DNA of 64,000 nucleotides from positions 3,224,001 to 3,288,000 of the forward strand of contig CAWFHK010000001.1 of assembly GCA_963815655.1 (NCBI GenBank). Direction: 5' to 3'. The notes under the pieces were generated by a model, which was given only the letters and a program-made list of their open reading frames with translations, was not told where the DNA came from and did no database searches. Source of the stretch: JAWOLE01 sp963815655 (lineage in GTDB: Bacteria > Acidobacteriota > Thermoanaerobaculia > UBA5066 > Gp7-AA6). Shown here piece after piece: positions 48,916 through 57,128 of this stretch; position 1 is the stretch's first letter; each line of letters starts with the position of its first letter. The position numbers and the translations under genes were made by a program.

Positions 48916-49359
48916 TTGAAGCTCGAGATCGAACGGGAGGCGCGGGGGGAGAACCTTCAGGCGTTTCGCGATTTCATCGAGGACGCGTGCCGGCGGGCCG
49001 CCGTCGGGCCGCCGGCCGCGTTCGACCTGAAGCTCGCCGTGGACGAGGCCTGCAGCAACATCATCGAGCATGGCTATCCGGGAGACGCGCCGGGGACAAT
49101 CCGGATCTTCTTCGACGCCGGGGACGGCCAGGTCGTCGTGGCGATCGCCGACCGGGGGCGGCCGTTCGACCCGAAGAGCGTTCGGGCGCCGGACCTGGAT
49201 TCCCGATGGGAGGACCGACGCACGGGCGGTCTTGGCTGGCACCTGATCCAGAGCTCCGTGGATCGGGTCACCTACGATTCGGACCCCGAGCGCGGCAATC
49301 GCCTGACGCTCGTCAAGAAGACCGCGCCGGGGGAAGAAACTCGGTCACAATCGGACTGA
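48916..49359 (+). CDS. RsbW-like anti-sigma serine kinase
   Basis: 147 residues with the GHKL ATPase fold of RsbW/SpoIIAB: FDLKLAVDEACSNIIEHGYP (N-box), VVVAIADRGRPFDPKSV (G1) and RRTGGLGWHLIQSSVDRVTY (G2). It should phosphorylate a STAS antagonist, encoded just downstream, and may sequester a sigma factor or another partner. TTG 48916. Located nine bases after the receiver gene. Confidence 0.9.
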   Translation: MKLEIEREARGENLQAFRDFIEDACRRAAVGPPAAFDLKLAVDEACSNIIEHGYPGDAPGTIRIFFDAGDGQVVVAIADRGRPFDPKSVRAPDLDSRWEDRRTGGLGWHLIQSSVDRVTYDSDPERGNRLTLVKKTAPGEETRSQSD

Positions 49360-49390
49360 CCCCGCGGAGGGGCCAGGGGAGACGAAACGC

Positions 49391-49729
49391 ATGGAGATCA
49401 CGACAGAACAACGCGGGTCCGTGACGGTCATCTCGATCGTCGGGAGCGTGGACGGGATGACGGCGGCCGCGCTGGTGGGCTCGTTCCGGGTCCAGGTCGG
49501 CGGCGGCAACGTACGGCTGGTCGGGGACTTTGGCCGCGTGGACTACACCTCGAGCGCCGGCCTCCGGGCCCTCCTCGAGACGGTCAAGGAGACGCGCCGG
49601 CACGGGGGCGACCTGCGCCTGGCCGGCGTTCAGCCGGACGTCCTCCGGGTCCTGGAGCTGTCGGGGTTCACCCACATCCTGAAGCTCTTCCCCGACATCG
49701 AGTCGGCCGTGGCGAGCTTTCCGGCGTGA
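49391..49729 (+). CDS. STAS-domain anti-sigma factor antagonist
   Basis: A 112-residue RsbV/SpoIIAA-like protein: VTVISIVGSVDGMTAAALVG at the N-terminus and the phosphorylatable Ser in GRVDYTSSAGLRALLETVKE. It is the expected substrate of the RsbW-like kinase and of the RsbU-like phosphatase two genes downstream. ATG behind AGGGGAGACG. Its stop overlaps the patatin start by four bases. Confidence 0.93.
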   Translation: MEITTEQRGSVTVISIVGSVDGMTAAALVGSFRVQVGGGNVRLVGDFGRVDYTSSAGLRALLETVKETRRHGGDLRLAGVQPDVLRVLELSGFTHILKLFPDIESAVASFPA

Positions 49730-50595
49730 GCCCTTCCGGCGGTCCTCCGGAGGGGGGCGGCCCGCGTGTCGCCGTCGTCCTCGGCTCGGGCAGCGTCAAG
49801 TGCGCCGCCGCGCTCGGTCTGTTGAAGGTCCTGCGGCGCGAAGGGATCGGCATCGACATGATCGTCGGCTGCAGCGGCGGAAGCCTCTACGCGGCGCTCA
49901 TCGCCCTGGGACACGACGTGGAGACCGCGGAGGCGATGACGCGCCGGCTCTGGACGAAGAAGCTGACGAGCCGCCGCAACCACAGGTCGCTCTTCTCGGT
50001 CTTCCTCCCGCGCCTCTTCGGCTTCGACGAGAGCTTCGGCATGGTCGACGACTCGCTCATCCTCGAGCGGCTGAAGGAGGCGTTCGGCGAGGCGACGTTC
50101 GGGCAGGCGCGCATCCCGCTCTATCTGACCGCGACGGACTTTCACACCGGAGAGCAGGTCGTCTTCGAGAGCGGGTCCGTCGTGGACGCGATACGGGCGT
50201 CCATCGCAATCCCCTACGTCTTCCGGCCGTGGCCCGTCGACGGTCGCGTGCTCGTGGACGGGTTCATGTCGGATCCGATGCCGGTCGGGGTCGCCATCAA
50301 GCAGGGGGCCAACGTCATCGTCACGATGGGGTTCGAGAGCCCGCTGCAGGCGAAGATCGACTCGCCCATCCGGCTCGCCTTCCAGCTCTCCTCGATCGCG
50401 TCGAACAACCTCTTGAAGTCCAACTTCGCCTTCTACAACCTGGCGCACCACGCGGAGATCCTGCCGATCCTCCCGGAGTTCGCCGAGCGCATCCACCTCT
50501 TCGACACCGACAAGATCCCGTACGTCATCGAGGAAGGGGAGCGGGCGGCCGAGCGCCAGCTCCCGTACCTGAAGCGCCTGCTGGCGTCCGCGTAA
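49726..50595 (+). CDS. patatin-like phospholipase
   Basis: 289 residues, cytosolic by sequence. Nucleophile elbow IVGCSGGSLYAALIALG (G-x-S-x-G), catalytic Asp in VLVDGFMSDPMPVG (DG[GA]-like motif, here D-G-F), and the usual IRASIAIPYVFRPWP. The oxyanion Gly-rich loop is reduced to VVLGSGSVKCAAALG rather than DGGGxRG. GTG start overlapping the STAS stop (GTGA). A lipid acyl hydrolase within a partner-switching cluster is unusual; it may be an output or regulated enzyme. Confidence 0.88.
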   Translation: MSPSGGPPEGGGPRVAVVLGSGSVKCAAALGLLKVLRREGIGIDMIVGCSGGSLYAALIALGHDVETAEAMTRRLWTKKLTSRRNHRSLFSVFLPRLFGFDESFGMVDDSLILERLKEAFGEATFGQARIPLYLTATDFHTGEQVVFESGSVVDAIRASIAIPYVFRPWPVDGRVLVDGFMSDPMPVGVAIKQGANVIVTMGFESPLQAKIDSPIRLAFQLSSIASNNLLKSNFAFYNLAHHAEILPILPEFAERIHLFDTDKIPYVIEEGERAAERQLPYLKRLLASA

Positions 50596-50646
50596 ACGAG
50601 AGCCCTCGAGAGATCCCGCTCTTGAAGAAGCTGCAAGCGGTTCCCG

Positions 50647-51807
50647 ATGGACGCTGAAGCCGGACGCCTCCTCGTCGTGGACGACGTGGAGGCCAACCGC
50701 GACCTGCTCGGCCGCCGGCTGAAACAGCAGGGACACGCGGTCGCGGCCGCCGAGAACGGGCGCCGGGCGCTCGAGATGATCCGGGCCGGGGAGTTCGACC
50801 TCGTGCTCCTGGACATCATGATGCCCGAGATGGACGGGTACCAGGTCTTGACGGAAATCATGGGCGATCCGGCCCTGAAGCACATTCCCGTCATCATGAT
50901 CTCGGCCGTGACCGAGATGGAAAGCGTCGTCCGGTGCATCGAGCTCGGCGCGACCGACTACCTGCCCAAGCCGTTCAACGCCGTTCTGCTCAAGGCGCGG
51001 GTCGGCGCGACGCTCGAGAAGAAGAGGCTGCGGGACAAGGAGCGCCTCTACGCGAAGAGCCTCGAGCGGGAGCTCGAGATCGGCCGCGAGATCCAGCAGA
51101 GCTTCCTGCCGGAGGAGCTGCCGCGCGTTCCGGGCTGGGAGATCGCGGCGCGGTTCCGTCCGGCGCGCCAGGTGGCCGGCGACTTCTACGACGCCTTCGC
51201 GCTCCCTTCCTCCGGCAGGATCGGCCTCGTGATTGCCGACGTCTGCGACAAGGGGGTCGGCGCCGCGCTCTTCATGGCCCTCTTTCGGAGTCTCCTGCGC
51301 GCGACGGCGACCGGCGGCCTCTGGGGCCCCGACGTGTCCTCGGAGCTCCCGCGGACCGTCCGGCTGACCAACGACTACATCGCGCGAACGCACGGCCGCT
51401 CCAACATGTTCGCGACGCTCTTCTTCGGAGTGCTCGATCCCGCGGCCGGCTCCCTCGTCTACGTCAACGGCGGACACGAGGCGCCGATCCTCTACGGGCC
51501 CGGCGGCGTGAAGGCGCGGCTGACCCCGACCGGACCGGCCGTGGGCCTGATGCCGGACATGCCGTTCGAGGTCCGGCAGGCGCGGCTGGAGGCGGGGGAA
51601 GGGCTGCTCGCCTTCACCGACGGCGTGACCGACGCGCGCGGCGCCTCGGGCCTTTATGGAGAAGAGCGCCTTCTTGCGCTGCTGCGGAAGCCCGCCCCCT
51701 CTGCGGCGGAGCTCCTCGACGCGATTGAAGCCGGCGTACTCGCCCACGCCGCCGGGTCGGAGCAGGCCGACGACATCACGCTCCTCGCGGTGCGACGGTC
51801 TTCCTAA
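50647..51807 (+). CDS. RsbU-like phosphatase with N-terminal receiver
   Basis: 386 residues. The receiver domain at 1-120 has RLLVVDDVEANRDLLGRRLK, acceptor DLVLLDIMMPEMDGYQVLTE and YLPKPFNAV. A coiled linker leads to a PP2C/SpoIIE phosphatase: IGREIQQSFLPEELPRVPGW, ARQVAGDFYDAF, VIADVCDKGVGAALFMALF (metal Asp residues), TLFFGVLDPA and FTDGVTDARGASG. It should dephosphorylate the STAS protein when its receiver is phosphorylated, joining the hybrid kinase to the partner-switch. Confidence 0.95.
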   Translation: MDAEAGRLLVVDDVEANRDLLGRRLKQQGHAVAAAENGRRALEMIRAGEFDLVLLDIMMPEMDGYQVLTEIMGDPALKHIPVIMISAVTEMESVVRCIELGATDYLPKPFNAVLLKARVGATLEKKRLRDKERLYAKSLERELEIGREIQQSFLPEELPRVPGWEIAARFRPARQVAGDFYDAFALPSSGRIGLVIADVCDKGVGAALFMALFRSLLRATATGGLWGPDVSSELPRTVRLTNDYIARTHGRSNMFATLFFGVLDPAAGSLVYVNGGHEAPILYGPGGVKARLTPTGPAVGLMPDMPFEVRQARLEAGEGLLAFTDGVTDARGASGLYGEERLLALLRKPAPSAAELLDAIEAGVLAHAAGSEQADDITLLAVRRSS

Positions 51808-51828
51808 AGATTCCAGATTCCAGATTCC
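51808..51828. repeat. 7-bp tandem repeat array, unit AGATTCC
   Basis: Three perfect copies of AGATTCC begin at the base after the TAA of the phosphatase gene. A CCCTCTCTCCCGG..GGGGTGAGGGG dispersed-repeat-like stretch follows. Confidence 0.85.
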
Positions 51829-51943
51829 AGGGGGGCCTCCCTCTCTCCCGGCGGAAGAGGGGCGGGGTGAGGGGCGCTCCCATCGCTGGATCAGGCGGCG
51901 GAGGCGCCTGGATGCCGTTCTGGAACGCGCGCGGATGCCCGCA

Positions 51944-52260
51944 CGGAAGGCCTCGATCCTGGACCTGACCGAGGCCGATGATGGACTCGAAGCGCTTGGA
52001 AATAAGTGGCTTGCACTTTCATCGGGCTCTGAGATCAGCGCGAGCCCGATTGTCCGTGAGGTTTTTCCCCTGTCGGGCGCCGATGCCATCCCCTGTCGGG
52101 CGCCGATGCCAGGTGATAAAACCGAACCCGGGCTGTGGATCGCGCTGGCGGTTCCCGCGGCGGCGCGGCCGGCGCGCATGCTGGATTGACGCAGTCCAAT
52201 CTGGGCATGGCAGTGCGTAGCAATTCGACGAAGCCAAACAGGAAGAAGGCTGAGACATTC
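51944..52260 (+). promoter_or_regulatory. upstream region of the first TPT protein, related to 56780-57128
   Basis: No convincing gene lies in 51829-52277. From about 51944 the sequence aligns with the region before the second TPT gene over GGCCTCGA..CTGGAC, AAATAA..GCTTGCACT, GTCGGGCGCCGAT and GCGT.GCAAT, with many substitutions and indels. A 23-bp direct repeat (CCCCTGTCGGGCGCCGATGC core) at 52067-52088 and 52090-52111 is present only here. This is a candidate shared regulatory leader; no clear -35/-10 pair is seen. Confidence 0.55.
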
Positions 52261-53657
52261 GATCAAGGAGGAGAGAGATGAGGCGACCGACCAGGAATCT
52301 GCTCTACGTCGTGCTCGGGTTCGTCAGCGTCGCGTTCCTGGTGCAAGGCGCGGGGCTTCGGCTGCCGAGGATCTTGAAGGTCTTTACCGCGGTCTCGGGC
52401 GGGACGGCCTCGTCTTCGTCGCGGATTGCGAGTCAGGGCGTGTCGTCCGGCGCGACGGCCTCTCCTTCCGGTCCGGTCGTTGTCCAGGGCGCGTCCTCCG
52501 GGGCGACGGCGTCCTCCACCGAACCGTCGGTGAAGCCGTGCACGGCGTCGAGCTCCAACGAATCGACATTCAATTCGACGCCGGTCGCGGAGGGGAGCTT
52601 CGTCTGGTTCAACAGCACGATCCACGTGGATGGGTTGAGCTCGGATCCGACCCGGATCTTCCTGACGGATTCGACGATCAGCTTTACGGCCAACGGGGTG
52701 CGATACAACCTGTCCGTGCCGGCCGCGACGGTGGCCTTCGATCCGTCGATGAAGGCGGCGACGACCAACTTCGATGAGTCGAGCAATCAGTGGGCCACGA
52801 TGGTTCCGAGCGCGCAGTCGGGGAGAGTGTTTCTGGCGGGACTGGCCTTTCCTGTTCCGGCCGGGGGTCTGCCCGGAGGGATGAGCGGGGTGACCTGGAG
52901 CGCGGCATTCTCGACGGACACGCCGGGCGTGACGGCGACGTGGCAGTGGGGCGCTGCGGTTTACCGGGCGTTTGGCCCGGACTACAACTCGCTTGGGGTC
53001 AAGCCAGTGGACACCCCGACGAGCCAGCGCGACTCGAAGAGTCCGGTTCTGGCCGGCAATCCGGTGAGCATGGAAGTGTTTCTGATCGGCGGGGGGAGCG
53101 GAGACGGGGACTCCAACTTCACGGGGTCGTCCGGGGCATCGAGCGCCGTGACGCCCTGCGGGGCGGGCGCGCCCGGCCAGCCCTCGAGCACGTCGCGGAC
53201 GACATCGAATGTGAACTACAAGGGCGGCGGCGACATCAGGCCGAACCAGGTCACGACCGGTCTGGGGATCACGAAGAGCTGTCCCGGCCCGGCGCCGGTG
53301 CCGCCAGACTCCATGTTCCAATGCCAGTTCACGGTCCAGAACCTGGACCCGGACAACAGCGTCAACACGCTCGCCGTCACGAACCAGGAGGGATTCCCGA
53401 GCGGGACTCCGGTCGTGGCTTGTGTCCCCTGCAACCAGGGCGGGGTCACGGTGACCGTGCTCGGGCCGAAAGGCTCCCCGACGGATACCTGCTCGGGCGC
53501 CGTGTGCGAGACCGCGCCCGCCTGCACCTCGACCGACTTCTACTACCAGGACAAGGTCGCCGCCACCGGCATCGATGAGAATGACGGCGGCACGCCGCTG
53601 CCGGTGTCGGCCAGCACCACCAACCTGGTCATCATCGCCGCCTGCACGCCGACGCCG
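52261..53657 (+). repeat. first copy of a 1.4-kb near-identical duplication (second at 57129-58525)
   Basis: From the ribosome binding site to the start of the NTPT stalk the two paralogues align without indels at an offset of 4868 bp. I see no difference in the first kilobase and about ten substitutions after 53273, mostly at the S/T and DFYY/MFFY positions. Outside the block, similarity drops abruptly on both sides. Confidence 0.9.
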
Positions 53658-54500
53658 ACCAACACTCCCACGAATACTCCGACCAAAACGCCGACGAATA
53701 CGCCGACGAACACGCCGACGAACACGCCGACGAACACGCCGACCAACACACCGACGAACACGTCGACCAACACGCCAACCAACACCCCGACGAGCACACC
53801 CACGAACACGCCGACGAACACGCCGACCAACACGCCAACGAACACGCCAATAAATACGCCGACCAACACGCCGACGAATACGCCGACGAATACGCCGACG
53901 AACACGCCGACGCGCACCCCGACAAGCATTCCAACGGATACGCCGACGAACACGCCAACGCGTACTCCGACGAGCACTCCAACGAACACACCGACCAACA
54001 CGCCGACGAGGACTCCGACAGGTACGCCGACCAGTACGCCGACGAAGACCCCGAGCAGGACTCCGACAGCCACGCCGACGAAGACGCCGACCGTGGGGCC
54101 CCTTCAGGGATGCACGCCGGGTTACTGGAAGCAGTCGCAACACTTCGACAGCTGGCATGCTCCGTACGTTCCGTCCGGGGCCGGAGCCACTCTGCTCAAG
54201 GGCGTTTTCAACCTGAACGGCTTCAACAACCTCGACGGGAACTCGACGCCGGATGACACGATGCTGGACGCCCTGAGATACAAGGGCGGTTCGGGTCTGG
54301 AGGGCGGCGCGAGGATCCTCCTGCGGGCGGCCGTGGCGAGCGTGCTGAACGCCGCGAGTCCCGGAGTCAACTTCCCCAGGACGGTGGCGCAGATTCAGAG
54401 TTCCGTCAACGCGGCCCTCGCCAGCATGGATCGGGACACGATGCTGAACCTGGCGACATCCCTGGATAACGACAACAACGCGCGCTGTCCCTTGAACTGA
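52278..54500 (+). CDS. secreted TPTNTPT-repeat protein (shorter paralogue)
   Basis: 740 residues, ATG 52278 behind AAGGAGGAGAGAG. An N-terminal signal or anchor (NLLYVVLGFVSVAFLVQGAG) is followed by a Ser/Thr/Ala-rich stretch and a conserved N-terminal domain of about 400 residues with Cys pairs (VACVPCNQGG, CSGAVC). A low-complexity stalk of about 150 residues is made of NTPT units. A unique C-terminal domain follows (GCTPGYWKQSQHFDSWHAPY, LRYKGGSGLEGGARILLRAA). Extracellular and probably O-glycosylated on Thr (inference). The head domain is nearly identical to that of the gene at 57146. Function unknown; a surface adhesin or matrix component is plausible. Confidence 0.88.
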   Translation: MRRPTRNLLYVVLGFVSVAFLVQGAGLRLPRILKVFTAVSGGTASSSSRIASQGVSSGATASPSGPVVVQGASSGATASSTEPSVKPCTASSSNESTFNSTPVAEGSFVWFNSTIHVDGLSSDPTRIFLTDSTISFTANGVRYNLSVPAATVAFDPSMKAATTNFDESSNQWATMVPSAQSGRVFLAGLAFPVPAGGLPGGMSGVTWSAAFSTDTPGVTATWQWGAAVYRAFGPDYNSLGVKPVDTPTSQRDSKSPVLAGNPVSMEVFLIGGGSGDGDSNFTGSSGASSAVTPCGAGAPGQPSSTSRTTSNVNYKGGGDIRPNQVTTGLGITKSCPGPAPVPPDSMFQCQFTVQNLDPDNSVNTLAVTNQEGFPSGTPVVACVPCNQGGVTVTVLGPKGSPTDTCSGAVCETAPACTSTDFYYQDKVAATGIDENDGGTPLPVSASTTNLVIIAACTPTPTNTPTNTPTKTPTNTPTNTPTNTPTNTPTNTPTNTSTNTPTNTPTSTPTNTPTNTPTNTPTNTPINTPTNTPTNTPTNTPTNTPTRTPTSIPTDTPTNTPTRTPTSTPTNTPTNTPTRTPTGTPTSTPTKTPSRTPTATPTKTPTVGPLQGCTPGYWKQSQHFDSWHAPYVPSGAGATLLKGVFNLNGFNNLDGNSTPDDTMLDALRYKGGSGLEGGARILLRAAVASVLNAASPGVNFPRTVAQIQSSVNAALASMDRDTMLNLATSLDNDNNARCPLN
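53644..54094 (+). repeat. 12-bp coding repeat, NTPT stalk
   Basis: The unit AAYACSCCSACS encodes Asn-Thr-Pro-Thr; about 37 units, with Lys, Ser, Arg, Asp or Gly replacing Asn in the later ones. The period is 12 bp, so unlike the intergenic 7/8-bp arrays it keeps the reading frame. Confidence 0.95.
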
Positions 54501-54524
54501 CCTCCGGCGCGGCGGGCATCTGAC

Positions 54525-54550
54525 GGGCGGGCCCTCTGCGGGGCCCGCCC
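54525..54550 (+). terminator. intrinsic terminator of the first TPT gene
   Basis: GGGCGGGCCC at 54525-54534 pairs with GGGCCCGCCC at 54541-54550, 24 bp after the stop, followed by a weak T-tract (GATTTCT). The stem is nearly the same as that behind the second TPT gene. Confidence 0.75.
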
Positions 54551-54661
54551 GATTTCTGTGGACCTCACGGGACCGCGAGCAACCTGCTCAGAGCCGTCGC
54601 TCGGATGGGGCTCCTTCCCTCCCGCGGCGAAGGAGCGGGGTGAGAGATGCCGCTCGCTGAT

Positions 54662-56239
54662 TCAGTCGGCCGGTGTCTCGGTGCGCGTGGGCGTTCCCGT
54701 GCGCGTCGGCGTAGGGGTCCTCGTGGGCGTGCGGGTCGGCGTCTCCGTGCGGGTGGGCGTAACGGTCCGGGTCGGGGTGACGGTCCGGGTCGGGGTGGCG
54801 GTGCGAGTTGCCGTGAAGGTCGGGGTGATCGTGCGCGTGGGCGTGACGGTGCGCGTGGGTGTCGCGGTGCGTGTCTGAGTCGGGGTCCTGGTGATCGTGC
54901 GGGTGGCGGTGGCCGTCGGCGTCATGGTGCGCGTGGGCGTGGCGGTCCGAGTTGCCGTGGGCGTCCGGGTGACGGTGCGCGTCGGGGTGTCGGTGACGGT
55001 CGGCGTCGCCGTGCGCGTGGGAGTGGCCGTCCGGGTGGACGTGGTCGTGCGGGTCGGCGTCGGCGTGCGCGTGGATGTCGGCGTCGGGGTGTCCGTGGGC
55101 GACGGCGTGGTCGTCGGCGTCGGGGTGTTTGTCGGCGTGAAGAGGGGCGTCGGGGTCGCCGTCGGAGTCACGGCGGGGCAGCGCGTCAGCGAGATCGTCG
55201 CCAGGTACTGCTGGTCCACGGCGTCGAGGGGTCGGACACCGGCCCCGGAGAGCACGTCGCGCGCGGCGGCGCAGGCGTCCTGCGTGTCCACGGGCGCCGC
55301 GGGGAACTCCGTGGTCTCGGTGCCGCGCGTGTTCAGGTTGACACCGTCCGCGTCGAAGTTGGCCGAGACGAAGGCGCGCGCGATGTTCGTCGTGTCGTCG
55401 TAGCAATCGGAGTCGGAGGCCAGTCCCTTGCAGATGACGAGCGCGTCTTCCTCGTCGCCGCCGTTGGCGCCCCAGAAGTTGGCGACGACGTTGGCCCGCC
55501 CGCCGTACCGGATGCGCGCGCCGTAGCCGCCGCGCCAGTCCCAGACGACGTTGTTGCGCATGTCGAGCGTCGTGTCGGCGTCCTGCGTGCGGGCGGCAGA
55601 ATCGTCATAGGTGACCTGGGGGTTCCTCTGCTGCGCCGCGACGAAGACGTCGTGGTGAAGCGTCACCCGCGTCTGCTGGAAGGCGAGAAGCATGTTCTTC
55701 TCCTCCCCCGCCGGCTGGGCGAGGATCGACCACTCGACCGTGACGTCGCGCGTGCCGGTCTGCGTGATATCGATGTTGCCGTCGCCGGAGTCTTGAACAG
55801 AGACATGGTCGAGCAGGACGTTATAGGCCGCGGCGGCGACCTGGATGCCGTCCTCGAACGCGCCGCGCACGCGGATCCCGCGCACGATCACGTCGTGCGC
55901 GCCGCGGTCTCCGCGGATGTACAGGCCGTGGTTGCGGAGAGTGATCCCGGGCGCGGGGGCCGACGTTCCGTCCACCGTGACGAACGCCCCGCGCACGGAA
56001 ACGTCCGTGGAGAGCGCGATGTCTCCCGCCAGGTCGAAGACGACCATGCGCCCCCCCTGCGAGAGCGCGTCCCGCAGGCTCCCCGCCCCGGAGTCGTCGA
56101 GGTTCGTCACATGAAAGACCGGCTTTCCGGAACCGCCGGCGGTCCCCGCGCCGAAGCCCTGTTCGGCGTGCGCCGCCCAGCCGCCCGCCACCGACCATGC
56201 GGTCCCGAGGAGGAGAATGTTCGAAAGTCCGCGTCTCAT
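54662..56239 (-). CDS. secreted pectate-lyase-like (PL1-type beta-helix) protein with TPT tail
   Basis: 525 residues. Signal peptide (LSNILLLGTAWSVAGGWAAH); a right-handed beta-helix of about 330 residues starting with the PL1-like GFGAGTAGGSGKPVFHVTNL and DDSGAGSLRDALS, then VIVRGIRVRGAFEDGIQVAA, LLDHVSVQDSGDGNIDIT and WDWRGGYGARIRYGGRANVV. From residue 365 the protein is a 160-residue TPT/TRT low-complexity tail to the stop. A full catalytic set of PL1 (Ca-binding Asp, Arg) cannot be verified. Polysaccharide lyase or carbohydrate binding is inferred. Inserted between the two TPT paralogues and transcribed toward the first. Confidence 0.88.
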   Translation of the reverse strand: MRRGLSNILLLGTAWSVAGGWAAHAEQGFGAGTAGGSGKPVFHVTNLDDSGAGSLRDALSQGGRMVVFDLAGDIALSTDVSVRGAFVTVDGTSAPAPGITLRNHGLYIRGDRGAHDVIVRGIRVRGAFEDGIQVAAAAYNVLLDHVSVQDSGDGNIDITQTGTRDVTVEWSILAQPAGEEKNMLLAFQQTRVTLHHDVFVAAQQRNPQVTYDDSAARTQDADTTLDMRNNVVWDWRGGYGARIRYGGRANVVANFWGANGGDEEDALVICKGLASDSDCYDDTTNIARAFVSANFDADGVNLNTRGTETTEFPAAPVDTQDACAAARDVLSGAGVRPLDAVDQQYLATISLTRCPAVTPTATPTPLFTPTNTPTPTTTPSPTDTPTPTSTRTPTPTRTTTSTRTATPTRTATPTVTDTPTRTVTRTPTATRTATPTRTMTPTATATRTITRTPTQTRTATPTRTVTPTRTITPTFTATRTATPTRTVTPTRTVTPTRTETPTRTPTRTPTPTRTGTPTRTETPAD

Positions 56240-56497
56240 TTGCTTCCGCCCTCCGCCGGCACCCGGTTCGGGCGATCTTCCGGAACTCTGCCACAGCCCC
56301 GCAGCGGGGCGATTGCAGGTACGAGCAGACAGAAATCACATTGACGCATCGAACGGAGGCTCGATAGCTTCGATTTCTTCAGGGAGTTCACATCGGTTCC
56401 CAGCTTCGAACTCGTCAGGAAGTCCGCGTAGCGGATGTCTTCGTTTTCGAGATTCCTTGTTCAGGTCGTCACTCCAGCAACTGAGGAAGAGGGTCTC

Positions 56498-56710
56498 ATG
56501 GCGGCGTTGAAGAAGAACCGATGGGCCTCGTACTTGATCTTCCTGCTCGCGACGTCCTTTCTCCTGAGCGGCCCGAATCCCGGCGGCAAGATCTCCAGCG
56601 GCAACAACGGGTCAACCGCGGAAGCCCGGCACTGTCGCGATCACGGGCCGGCGACTCCGCCACGGAGTCGCGCCCGCGTGGAGCCCGGGTCCCTGCGGCG
56701 TTTGGTTTGA
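56498..56710 (+). CDS. possible small secreted protein or gene remnant
   Basis: 70 codons from ATG 56498, behind GAGGAAGAGGG. The start is a convincing signal or anchor (ALKKNRWASYLIFLLATSFL) with hydrophobic core, followed by SGPNPGGKISSGNNGSTA and an Arg/Pro-rich tail that looks non-native. It resembles in layout the N-terminus of the TPT proteins, so it could be the start of a truncated third family member. Low certainty. Confidence 0.35.
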   Translation: MAALKKNRWASYLIFLLATSFLLSGPNPGGKISSGNNGSTAEARHCRDHGPATPPRSRARVEPGSLRRLV

Positions 56711-57128
56711 CGACGGATTTGCAGGTCGCGCCGTCTCTTTCCTGCTATTTCTCACAAACGCGTCAATTGGACTTTAGTAAAGGCCTCGAGCCTGGACGTG
56801 CGGGAGGGCGATGATAGGTCTGAAGTGTTTGAAAATAAACAGCTTGCACTCTCGTCATGCCCGCTGCGATCAGGGTGAGCCCGAGTGCCCGTGCGGTCTC
56901 TTGCCGGTCGGGCGCCGATACCAATGGTACAACCTGACGCCACAAGAAGGGCTTCAGTCGACCTGAGACAAAGTTCAGGCCGACCCGACGCGCGAAGAAA
57001 GGTCATGGACAACCTAATGACGCATGAGAAGTCGCTGAGCGGTGTGGCCAACGAGTGCGTGCGGGATTGACGTGCCGGCCAACGTGGTGATGACGATGCG
57101 TGGCAATCTGACGAGGCCCAACAAGATG
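56711..57128 (+). promoter_or_regulatory. upstream region of the second TPT protein
   Basis: No coding signal. Contains the diverged counterpart of 51944-52260 (aligned words GGCCTCGA, AAATAA..GCTTGCACT, GTCGGGCGCCGAT, GCGTGGCAAT) with an extra segment of about 100 bp around 56940-57040. Comparison with the nearly identical coding region behind it shows independent evolution or replacement of one part. Confidence 0.5.
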
